From Halanaerobiales bacterium (GTDB taxonomy: Bacteria; Bacillota; Halanaerobiia; Halanaerobiales; JADQBU01): DNA of 9,039 nt. The stretch covers positions 1 through 9,039 of the forward strand of contig JADQBU010000228.1 in assembly GCA_016278435.1 (NCBI GenBank), in the 5' to 3' direction. A model generated the notes under the pieces. The model was given only the letters and a program-made list of their open reading frames with translations, was not told the origin of the DNA and ran no database searches. Position 1 is the stretch's first letter. Every line of letters starts with the position of its first letter. A program made the position numbers and the translations under genes. This document shows, one piece after another, positions 1-6,658 of this stretch.

Positions 1-53
1 TTTTCCTGTATACAGCAATTAGTTTTGTTAATAACCTGGCAGCAGTTAAATAA
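1..53 (+). CDS. C-terminal end of an upstream gene (partial, unidentified)
   Basis: An open frame read from base 3 gives FLYTAISFVNNLAAVK and ends at a TAA at 51-53. The first part is hydrophobic, which would suit the tail of a membrane protein, but 16 residues are too few to name a family. The main support is context: a good intrinsic terminator begins 15 bases after this stop, as expected at the end of a transcription unit. The other two forward frames are less convincing: one hits a stop at once and the other runs through the terminator. Confidence 0.45.
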   Translation, partial: FLYTAISFVNNLAAVK

Positions 54-67
54 ATGTGTAAATTTAT

Positions 68-92
68 TCCGGGTTTTCCCCCGGATTTTTTT
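68..92 (+). terminator. Rho-independent terminator of the upstream gene
   Basis: A 6-bp perfect stem (TCCGGG at 68-73 pairing with CCCGGA at 80-85) has a 6-base loop and is followed directly by seven T residues at 86-92. This is the classic intrinsic terminator form on the + strand. It separates the upstream gene from the amidohydrolase, whose start lies about 80 bases further on, so the metabolic cluster probably has its own promoter in the A/T-rich stretch 93-160. Confidence 0.85.
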
Positions 93-173
93 CTGCTCTA
101 AGAAATAATAAAAGAGGGTTTATTAAATTTATCTCTAATTTATATAGTAAATATAACAATAGGGAGGATAATT

Positions 174-1808
174 ATGGTAAAAAGCCAGAGGACCCTATTT
201 TTTAATGGAAAGATATTAACAATGAAACCCGGAGAACAGGCGGCAGGAGCAATGCTTATACAGGGAGGTAAAATTGAGGGTACTGGTCAAGATGAATCTG
301 ATTTTGTTGGTTGTTATGAAAGGAAATATGATTTAAAAGGTATGACTGTGATGCCCGGCTTCAATGATAGTCATTTGCATTTAACCGGGATAGGGGAAGC
401 GATGGAAACGGTGGACCTGACTGGAGTAGAAGATATAGCTTCTTTTCAGAAGAAGATAAAAACATATATTCAGGAAATGAGATTAAACAGTGATAAATGG
501 ATTACTGGCCGGGGTTGGAATCAGAACAGATTTCCAGACCAAAAGATGCCTAACCGTAAAATTATCGATAAAGTAACCAGGGATTATCCAGTTTTTCTGA
601 AACGAAGCTGTTTTCATATTGGTGTTGTTAATAGTAGGGCACTGGAACTGGCTGGCATAGACAAAGTTACCCCTGACCCCCCGGGAGGGAAAATTGATCG
701 GGACCCCACTACGGGGAAACCGACCGGAATATTACGGGAAAATGCCATGGGTCTGGTAGAATCAATTATTCCTGAACCCGGTCCTCAGGATTTTAAAAGA
801 TGGATAAAAAATGCTACAATAGAATTAAGTAAAACTGGATTAACCTCAATTCAAACCGATGATTTTGGTAACTATACCCGGTTTGAAAAGGGATATCAGG
901 CATATAAGGAGTTACATGATGCAGGCGAACTTCCTGTCAGAATTAATCTTCAGGTCAGGATGGGAAAGATAAACGATTTTTCCAGATTTATCAGTGAGAC
1001 CGGCTTTAAAACCGGTTCTGGTGATGAGTTTCTAGCTATCGGGCCCTGTAAAATATTATCTGATGGATCCATGGGTGGAAGAACGGCTGCTCTCTTTGAG
1101 CCTTACAGCGATAAACCTGATACCCAGGGAACATTGATTTATACACCAGAGGAACTTGAAGATTATGTCAAACTGGCGGCAGGAGCTGGATTTCAGCTGG
1201 CTATCCATGGGATTGGTGATCGGGCTATAAGTGAGATTATACGGATATATGAAAAGGTGTATAAAACCAGAGAAGAGATTGCGGCAGCCAGACCCAGGCT
1301 TATCCACGGCCAGCTAACAAACAAGAAGCTAATTAAAAAAATGAAAAAGCTGGGGATGGCCGTTGATATTCAACCTATTTTTCTCAATAGCGATTTACAT
1401 ATGGCTGAAGCAAGGGTGGGAAAGGAAAGACTGGAAGGCTCCTATGCCTGGAAAAGTATGTATGAAATGGGGATACCGCTGGGTGGTAGTTCAGATGCTC
1501 CGGTGGAAACATTTAAACCACTGGCCGGAATCTATGCAGCTGTGACAAGAAAGGATTTAACAGGATATCCTGAGAGCGGCTGGAGGAGCCGGGAAGCCAT
1601 GACGGTGGAGCAGGCACTGGATATCTATACCAGAGGGTCTGCTTATAACTCTTTTTCTGAGGGCATTAAAGGAGAACTTACTGCTGGTAAACTGGCCGAT
1701 TTTATAATTCTAAGTGATGACCCTACCACGGTTAAACCGGATCAGATAAAACAGATTGAAGTACTTGCCACCTTTGTGGGTGGTAAAGAGGTATATTCAA
1801 AACTTTAA
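174..1808 (+). CDS. YtcJ-type metal-dependent amidohydrolase (amidohydrolase family 3)
   Basis: Predicted cytoplasmic metal-dependent hydrolase of 544 residues, the normal length for YtcJ/N-substituted-formamide-deformylase-like proteins. Visible active-site elements in order are: HxH at H67 and H69 within PGFNDSHLHL at the end of the first barrel strand; K293 in CKILSDGSMGGRTA, a candidate carboxylated metal-bridging lysine; H345 in AIHGIGDRA; H378 in RLIHGQ; and D441 in GGSSDAPVE, the catalytic aspartate. The N-terminal ~60 and C-terminal ~50 residues form the usual composite beta domain, ending in GKLADFIILSDDP. The ATG at 174 is preceded by AGGGAGG at 161-167 with 6-base spacing. The family hydrolyses amide or related C-N bonds, but its members rarely have known substrates, so none is assigned here. 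It is the first gene of the metabolic cluster, and 75 bases without a terminator separate it from the next gene. Confidence 0.9.
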   Translation: MVKSQRTLFFNGKILTMKPGEQAAGAMLIQGGKIEGTGQDESDFVGCYERKYDLKGMTVMPGFNDSHLHLTGIGEAMETVDLTGVEDIASFQKKIKTYIQEMRLNSDKWITGRGWNQNRFPDQKMPNRKIIDKVTRDYPVFLKRSCFHIGVVNSRALELAGIDKVTPDPPGGKIDRDPTTGKPTGILRENAMGLVESIIPEPGPQDFKRWIKNATIELSKTGLTSIQTDDFGNYTRFEKGYQAYKELHDAGELPVRINLQVRMGKINDFSRFISETGFKTGSGDEFLAIGPCKILSDGSMGGRTAALFEPYSDKPDTQGTLIYTPEELEDYVKLAAGAGFQLAIHGIGDRAISEIIRIYEKVYKTREEIAAARPRLIHGQLTNKKLIKKMKKLGMAVDIQPIFLNSDLHMAEARVGKERLEGSYAWKSMYEMGIPLGGSSDAPVETFKPLAGIYAAVTRKDLTGYPESGWRSREAMTVEQALDIYTRGSAYNSFSEGIKGELTAGKLADFIILSDDPTTVKPDQIKQIEVLATFVGGKEVYSKL

Positions 1809-1883
1809 CCAAAAATGACGTATAAATCATAATTTTAGTGATTAATTACATAAGAATTCTAAAATTTTTAAAGGGGGATTAAA

Positions 1884-2861
1884 ATGAGCAAACCTTTAGT
1901 ATATGTAACAAGTGAGATTCCTGAAAAAGGTCTGGAACTGCTGGAAAAGGAATGTGAGCTTGGAGTCAATAGAAAAGGCAGGGTACTGACCAAAGAGGAA
2001 ATTATTAAAAATATCAAGGGTGCAGAGGGCATAATCACCCTGCTTGGTGATACTATTGACAGGGAGGTCATCGAAAGCAACCCGGAGTTAAAGGCTATTG
2101 CCAATTATGCTGTTGGTTATAACAATATCGATGTAGATGCAGCCACTGAGCTGGGGATTGCAGTAAGTAATACCCCCGGCATTCTTACCGAGACAACTGC
2201 TGACCTGACCTGGGCATTAATAATGGCTACAGCCCGGAGGATAGTGGAATCTGACCGCTTTACCAGGAAAGGTAAGTTTAAAGGCTGGATGCCGAAGCTG
2301 ATGCTGGGCACCGATGTTTATGGAAAAACTCTGGGAATTGTCGGTTTTGGTCGGATCGGTCAGGCAGTCGGTAGGCGGGCAAAAGGCTTTCAGATGGAGG
2401 TAATTTATAATAAGAGAAATCCTCTGAGTGCAGAAGAAGAGAAAGAACTGGGAGCAACTTATTATGAACTGGATGATCTGCTTAAAGAAGCTGACTTTGT
2501 ATCTATAAATGCACCTCTTAATGATTCGACTCATCATTTGATCGGGGAAAGAGAATTTGGACTGATGAAGAATTCAGCTATACTTATCAACTCAGGCCGT
2601 GGTCCAATAGTTGATGAGAGTGCGCTGGTAGATGCCCTGAAAGAAGGACAAATAGCAGCAGCCGGTCTTGATGTTTATGAAGATGAACCGGAAGTTCATC
2701 CGGAATTAATAGATATGGATAATGTTGTCTTACTACCCCATATTGGTACTGCTTCTGTTGAAACCCGGGAAGCAATGGCTGTTATGGTTGCTGAGGATGT
2801 TCTGGCCGGACTTAAGGGTGAGAAGATACCTCACATTGTAAATCCAGATGTAGGAAAATAG
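1884..2861 (+). CDS. D-2-hydroxyacid dehydrogenase, glyoxylate/hydroxypyruvate reductase type
   Basis: Cytoplasmic NAD(P)-dependent reductase of 2-keto acids (glyoxylate to glycolate, hydroxypyruvate to D-glycerate, or 2-ketogluconate to gluconate). The 325-residue length is typical. The Rossmann glycine motif is GFGRIG at 154-159. The catalytic triad is complete: R239 in NSGRGPIVDE, E268 in DVYEDEP and H286 in LLPHIGTAS, with the same spacing as the D-glycerate dehydrogenase family. After the second beta strand the sequence reads YNKRN (175-179), with basic residues where NAD-specific members carry an acidic one, which suggests NADPH preference (inference). The ATG follows AGGGGG at 1872-1877. 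Only 23 bases separate it from the AOR gene, so the two are very likely co-transcribed. Other members of this broad family, such as phosphoglycerate dehydrogenase, are less likely because there is no extra C-terminal regulatory domain. Confidence 0.92.
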   Translation: MSKPLVYVTSEIPEKGLELLEKECELGVNRKGRVLTKEEIIKNIKGAEGIITLLGDTIDREVIESNPELKAIANYAVGYNNIDVDAATELGIAVSNTPGILTETTADLTWALIMATARRIVESDRFTRKGKFKGWMPKLMLGTDVYGKTLGIVGFGRIGQAVGRRAKGFQMEVIYNKRNPLSAEEEKELGATYYELDDLLKEADFVSINAPLNDSTHHLIGEREFGLMKNSAILINSGRGPIVDESALVDALKEGQIAAAGLDVYEDEPEVHPELIDMDNVVLLPHIGTASVETREAMAVMVAEDVLAGLKGEKIPHIVNPDVGK

Positions 2862-2884
2862 TATACAAAGCCAGGAGGGATATT

Positions 2885-4771
2885 ATGCAGGGGATTAACA
2901 ATAAGATTTTGAGAGTTGACTTAACAAAGAAAGAATTTAAGATTGAAGAACCTGGAGAAAAATTTTATCGAAAATATATCGGTGGCAGGGGTTTTGCTCT
3001 TTACTATATGCTTAAAGAGATGGAGCCGGGCATTGAACCATTTTCTCCTGATAATATGCTTGTATTTGCCTCCAGTATTATCGGGGGGGTTACGGCCCCG
3101 GCTATTCCCCGCTTAACTGTCTGCGGGAAATCACCGCTTACCGGGGGTTTTGGTGAGGCTGAGGCAGGTGGTTTCTGGGCGCCGGAATTAAAAAAGGCCG
3201 GCTATGATGCAGTAATTGTAACCGGAAAGGCTGAAAAACCGGTCTACCTCTGGCTCAAAGATGGAGAGGTTGTATTTAAAGTTGCAGATCATCTCTGGGG
3301 CAAGGAAACCGGGGATGCTCAGTCCTTGATCAGAGAGGAGCTGGCTGAAGATAAAGCCCGGATAGTACAGATCGGACCAGGTGGTGAGAATCTGGTCAGG
3401 TATGCCGGTATCACCAATGAACTGGCTCATTTTAATGGCAGAACCGGCCTGGGAGCTGTCATGGGTTCAAAGAACCTGAAGGCGATTGCTGTCTGGGGAA
3501 CTGAAAAACTGGAGGTTGGAGATATAGATAAAATCCGGGAGGTTGCCCGCTGGGCAGCAACTGAAGGCTTAAAAGACCCGATGGCAGAGGGTTTACATGA
3601 ACTGGGTACAGTAGCTCTGGTTAACTCCTTCAATGAACAGGGAATATTACCAACCCGCAACTGGCATAAAGGCCAGATGGAGGGTGCGGATAAAATATCC
3701 GGGGAGACTATGAGAGATACTATCGGTAAGGAGGCCAGGGGCTGTTATTCCTGCCCGATCAGGTGTAAACGGGTGGTTGAGGTTAATGATGAGTCAATGA
3801 AGGTTGATCCTAAATACGGGGGACCTGAATATGAAACTGTTGGTTCCTTTGGTTCTACCCTGGAGATTGATGACCTGAAATTAATCGCCAAGGCCAATGA
3901 GTTGTGTAATAGATATACCCTAGATACGATATCTACGGGTATGACGATTGCTTTTGCCATGGACTGTTTTGAAAATGGTCTGCTGACCAGAGAAGACTGT
4001 GATGGACTGGAATTAACATTCGGCAATAAAGAGGTGGTTCTTCCCCTGATCCAGAAGATTGCTTTAAGGGAGGGAATCGGTGATCTGCTGGCTGAAGGTA
4101 GTCTGCGTGCTGCCCGGAAAATTGGTAAGGGAGCAGAGAAATATCTGCGTCAGGTTAAAGGTCAGGAGATACCGATGCATGATCCCCGGGTTAAAACCGG
4201 TGTCGGCTTATCCTATGCAGTAGCTGATTACGGTGCTGATCACATGAAAGCACCTCATGATCCATTTTATACAGATGAAGATGCGGTCGGCCTGCGGACA
4301 ACTAAAGCCCTGGGTATCTACGACCCGGTTCCGGCTGCTTCACTGGGGAAAGAAAAAGTAAGGCTATATAAATATCTGGATATGTACTGGAGCATGCTGG
4401 ATATGCTGGGAGCCTGTGATTTTGGTTATGTACCCAGAGGGCCGGTTCCACTGGATAAACTTATCGATCTGGTGCAGGCGGTTACCGGGGAGGATATTAG
4501 TTTAATGGAATTGATGACTGCGGCTGAACGGACAATCAATATGGCCCGGATGTTTAACATCAGGGAAGGATTCAGTAGTAAAGATGATGTCCTGCCGGAA
4601 GTATTCTATGAGGACTTCATAGCTGGACCATCAGCGGGATCAGGTGGTATCGATAGAGAAGAATTTAATGAAGCTTTAAAATTGAGATATAAACTGATGG
4701 GCTGGGATGAACAAACAGGGGAGCCGAAGGAAGAAAAATTACTTGACCTGGGAATTGACTGGGTTTTATGA
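2885..4771 (+). CDS. aor: Aldehyde:ferredoxin oxidoreductase (tungsten/molybdenum pterin enzyme)
   Basis: Oxygen-sensitive cytoplasmic enzyme that oxidises an aldehyde to the carboxylic acid and passes two electrons to ferredoxin. The 628-residue length fits the family. The N-terminal pterin-binding domain shows YIGGRGFALYYML and SPLTGGFGEAEAGGFWAPELK. The [4Fe-4S] ligands are C287, C290 and C294 (CxxCxxxC in GCYSCPIRC) and C511. Both DxxG-type pterin motifs are present: D347 in LDTISTG and D506 in DMLGAC. The spacing of D506 to C511 matches that of Pyrococcus furiosus AOR. The ATG has AGGAGG at 2873-2878 with 6-base spacing. The metal (W is usual for the family) and the aldehyde cannot be read from the sequence. 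Lying between a 2-keto acid reductase and a KDPG-type aldolase, it probably oxidises an aldehyde released by the aldolase, for example glyceraldehyde (inference). No dedicated ferredoxin or cofactor gene is adjacent. Confidence 0.93.
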   Translation: MQGINNKILRVDLTKKEFKIEEPGEKFYRKYIGGRGFALYYMLKEMEPGIEPFSPDNMLVFASSIIGGVTAPAIPRLTVCGKSPLTGGFGEAEAGGFWAPELKKAGYDAVIVTGKAEKPVYLWLKDGEVVFKVADHLWGKETGDAQSLIREELAEDKARIVQIGPGGENLVRYAGITNELAHFNGRTGLGAVMGSKNLKAIAVWGTEKLEVGDIDKIREVARWAATEGLKDPMAEGLHELGTVALVNSFNEQGILPTRNWHKGQMEGADKISGETMRDTIGKEARGCYSCPIRCKRVVEVNDESMKVDPKYGGPEYETVGSFGSTLEIDDLKLIAKANELCNRYTLDTISTGMTIAFAMDCFENGLLTREDCDGLELTFGNKEVVLPLIQKIALREGIGDLLAEGSLRAARKIGKGAEKYLRQVKGQEIPMHDPRVKTGVGLSYAVADYGADHMKAPHDPFYTDEDAVGLRTTKALGIYDPVPAASLGKEKVRLYKYLDMYWSMLDMLGACDFGYVPRGPVPLDKLIDLVQAVTGEDISLMELMTAAERTINMARMFNIREGFSSKDDVLPEVFYEDFIAGPSAGSGGIDREEFNEALKLRYKLMGWDEQTGEPKEEKLLDLGIDWVL

Positions 4772-4813
4772 TATTATAGACTGGATTACATAAAAGAAGG
4801 AGTTGGTATTTTT

Positions 4814-5452
4814 ATGAAGAGTGAAAACTTGAAGAGGATTAGTGATACAGGAATCGTTGCTGTAGTCAGGGCGGAAAATCCGGAACAGGCCTTAAAGATA
4901 GCTAAAGCAGTTAAAGCAGGTGGGATGGAAGCAATTGAGATTACAATGACAGTACCGGGAGCAATAGATGTTATAAAGGAACTGGTTAGTAATTATTCCA
5001 GTGATGAAATGCTAATTGGAGCAGGCTCAGTACTTGATGCTGAGACGGCCCGGGCCTGTCTGCTGGCTGGAGCTGAATACATTGTAGGACCGGCACTGGA
5101 TGAAGAGACAATTAAGTTATGCAATAGTTATCAGAAGATTGTAATGCCGGGAGCCATGAGTGTTACAGAAGTTGTCAAGGCTATGCGGGCTGGGGCTGAT
5201 GTTGTCAAGATCTTTCCGGCTACACTTTTCGGCCCCAAGATTATCAAGGCTATTAAAGGGCCGTTACCACAGGCGCCTTTACTGCCGACAGGTGGGGTTA
5301 GTCTGGATAATGTAGCTGACTGGATTAAAGCAGGCAGCTTTGCTGTTGGAGTTGGAAGTGCCCTTACTGCCGGAGCAAAAACAGGTGACTATGATCAGGT
5401 GACCAGGACAGCCAGTGAATTTATTAAAAAGATTAAAGCTGCCCGGGGATAA
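4814..5452 (+). CDS. KDPG/KHG-type class I aldolase (Eda family)
   Basis: Schiff-base aldolase that splits a 2-keto-3-deoxy acid (2-keto-3-deoxy-6-phosphogluconate, or 4-hydroxy-2-oxoglutarate) into pyruvate and an aldehyde. The 212 residues are the usual size for this trimeric barrel. The Schiff-base lysine is K132 in VVKIFPATLFGP and the catalytic glutamate is E42 in IEITMT. GAGSVLD (residues ~70-76), MPGAMSVTE and LLPTGGVS are also family landmarks. Where E. coli Eda has Arg49 (LEVTLRT), this protein has T46. That variant also occurs in other members of the family, so activity is not excluded, but phosphorylated-substrate preference should not be assumed. The best SD, GAAGGAG at 4796-4802, lies a rather long 11 bases from the ATG, and no alternative in-frame start is better placed. 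It is the last gene before the terminator at 5492-5519, 42 bases after the AOR gene. Confidence 0.92.
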   Translation: MKSENLKRISDTGIVAVVRAENPEQALKIAKAVKAGGMEAIEITMTVPGAIDVIKELVSNYSSDEMLIGAGSVLDAETARACLLAGAEYIVGPALDEETIKLCNSYQKIVMPGAMSVTEVVKAMRAGADVVKIFPATLFGPKIIKAIKGPLPQAPLLPTGGVSLDNVADWIKAGSFAVGVGSALTAGAKTGDYDQVTRTASEFIKKIKAARG

Positions 5453-5491
5453 TGTATTTTAACTAAAAAGCTGAATAATTCTTTCGTTTAC

Positions 5492-5519
5492 AGGGAATAG
5501 CATAAGCTATTCCTTTTTC
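5492..5519 (+). terminator. Intrinsic terminator after the aldolase gene
   Basis: An 8-bp perfect inverted repeat, GGAATAGC (5494-5501) and GCTATTCC (5506-5513), encloses the loop ATAA and is followed by TTTTTCT. It lies 40 bases after the aldolase stop and about 80 bases before the next start. It should end or reduce transcription from the metabolic genes before the ABC transporter. I find no convincing promoter in the A/T-rich 5520-5580 that follows, so partial read-through is possible. Confidence 0.85.
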
Positions 5520-5596
5520 TATTTCAAAAAAAAGTAATAAAATAGCAAATATATAAATATATAAATTAATAAGAAGAACAAAAAAGGAGGTTAAAA

Positions 5597-6580
5597 ATGA
5601 AGATTAAAAGTTTATCCGTTTTGTTATTATTGATTATCTGTATTATTGGGCTATCTTTTTCAGTAATGGCCGCTGATGTGTTTAAAGATACTTACAGGGT
5701 AAGGGTGGTAGTTCATGGTGGTATAGCCGACCCCTTCTGGAAGACATTTGAAAAAGGGGTTAAAGATGCTGCGGCCAACCATCCTGATCTTGAGGTTACT
5801 TATTCAGGGCCTGCCAATTTCGATTTAACCAAATTTATTTCAGATCTACAAACAGCAATTGCAGCGGAACCGGATGCCCTGGTCTGTACACTTACTGAAC
5901 CGGTAGCAATGGATAGTATACTCCGCCCGGTTATCAAGGACGGTATGCCGGTGATAGCAGTTAATGCACCAGATTTAAGGCTGCAGGATGAGAGAATACC
6001 TGTCAATACTTATGTTGGTGAAGATAGCTACTTTATCGGGGTTAAGGCTGCCAGGGAGACATTAAAACGTTTTAAACCTGAAAGAGCCATCTATGTAAAT
6101 CATCATCCGGGAGCAAGCAACATTGAAGCAAGAGGTAGAGGTTATATTGAAACATTAAAAGAAAATGGTGTCCCAGCTGAACAGTTAAATATTACTTCCG
6201 ATGCTGTTAAGGGAGCAGAAATCGTTGCAGCATATATTCAATCCCATCCGGAAACCGATGCCATCTTCAGTGGTAATACTCAGCGTACAGAAGCAATTGT
6301 TGTACGTCTGGAGGATGAGGGAATTAAAGTTGGTGAAGAAATTAAAATTGCCCAGATGGATATGTCACCCAGTATACTGGATTATATTAAACAGGGTAAA
6401 GTAATGTTTGCACTTGACCAGCAGCAGTACATGCAGGGTTATCTGGGTGTTGAATTTGCTTATTTAAAAGCCAAATTCGGTATGAATCCTCCCCCGCCTC
6501 CAGTATCCACCGGACCAGGTGTAATCACAAAAGAAGATGTAGATTTCATAGAAACTCTTGCTGCCCAGGATTATAGATAA
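5597..6580 (+). CDS. Sugar ABC transporter, substrate-binding protein
   Basis: Secreted periplasmic-type sugar-binding protein of 327 residues in the ribose/fructose (Peripla_BP_4) class. A signal peptide is clear: basic MKIK, a hydrophobic core to about residue 24, and a probable signal peptidase I site after VMA (before AD, about residue 26). The only Cys in the core (LIIC) is not in a lipobox, so the mature protein should be soluble rather than lipid-anchored. The mature part begins with RVRVVVHGGIADPFW, the family's first strand and ligand-contact region, and contains DALVCTLTEP, MPVIAVNAPD, NTYVGEDSYFIG and ALDQQQYMQGYLG. Residues 298-302 are five consecutive prolines. The SD AAGGAGG at 5584-5590 is 6 bases from the ATG. 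Permease and ATPase genes follow, completing an importer. The ligand is unknown; nearby genes suggest a sugar or sugar acid. Confidence 0.92.
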   Translation: MKIKSLSVLLLLIICIIGLSFSVMAADVFKDTYRVRVVVHGGIADPFWKTFEKGVKDAAANHPDLEVTYSGPANFDLTKFISDLQTAIAAEPDALVCTLTEPVAMDSILRPVIKDGMPVIAVNAPDLRLQDERIPVNTYVGEDSYFIGVKAARETLKRFKPERAIYVNHHPGASNIEARGRGYIETLKENGVPAEQLNITSDAVKGAEIVAAYIQSHPETDAIFSGNTQRTEAIVVRLEDEGIKVGEEIKIAQMDMSPSILDYIKQGKVMFALDQQQYMQGYLGVEFAYLKAKFGMNPPPPPVSTGPGVITKEDVDFIETLAAQDYR

Positions 6581-6602
6581 TTAACAGAAAAAATTATATT
6601 TA

Positions 6603-6627
6603 CCGGGCAGTAATTATTGCTGCCCGG
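6603..6627 (+). other. GC-rich hairpin between binding-protein and permease genes
   Basis: An 8-bp perfect stem, CCGGGCAG (6603-6610) with CTGCCCGG (6620-6627), has a 9-base loop. It is followed by ATGTTTCTTTTTG, an interrupted T-tract that is weaker than in the two clear terminators of this window. It lies 22 bases after the binding-protein stop and 31 bases before the permease start. In many ABC operons such a structure partly terminates transcription or protects the upstream mRNA, so that more binding protein than membrane components is made. That role is inferred here. Confidence 0.75.
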
Positions 6628-6645
6628 ATGTTTCTTTTTGAAAGA

Positions 6646-6652
6646 GAGGTGA
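6646..6652 (+). promoter_or_regulatory. Ribosome binding site that decides the permease start
   Basis: GAGGTGA is complementary to the 16S rRNA tail and sits 6 bases before an ATT codon at 6659, directly after an in-frame TAA (6656-6658). The spacing is close to that seen for the ATPase gene (GGAGGTGA, then 5 bases, then GTG). There is no ATG, GTG or TTG in frame between this site and the internal ATG at 6755, so the site supports an ATT (or ATA at 6662) start. Confidence 0.7.
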
Positions 6653-6658
6653 ATTTAA

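Noticed and set aside
119..157. Possible promoter for the amidohydrolase (TATAGT at 143-148 or TATAAC at 152-157)
   Set aside because: The -35 candidates (TTTATT, TTATCT) match poorly, and A/T-rich sequence produces such -10 boxes by chance. A promoter is expected here, but the exact one cannot be supported.
1056..1307. Open frame on the - strand inside the amidohydrolase
   Set aside because: It lies wholly within a gene with intact family motifs, has no recognisable domain and no clear ribosome binding site. The same applies to the other antisense frames in 1868-4026, 5800-6006 and 6655-7799.
1809..1883. Terminator or riboswitch between the amidohydrolase and dehydrogenase genes
   Set aside because: No GC-rich inverted repeat or known riboswitch-like structure is visible in this short A/T-rich spacer.
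5485..5491. CGTTTAC before the transporter operon, matching one half of the operator at 8594-8603
   Set aside because: The partner half is missing (TTTCGTTTAC is not palindromic) and the site overlaps the run-up to the terminator, so it is most likely chance.
5520..5580. Search for a promoter of the ABC transporter operon
   Set aside because: Several TATAAA-like strings occur (for example near 5552), but none has a -35 element at 16-18 bases. No promoter can be named.
6201..6404. Open + strand frame inside the binding-protein gene
   Set aside because: Out-of-frame shadow of a conserved gene, with no family features.
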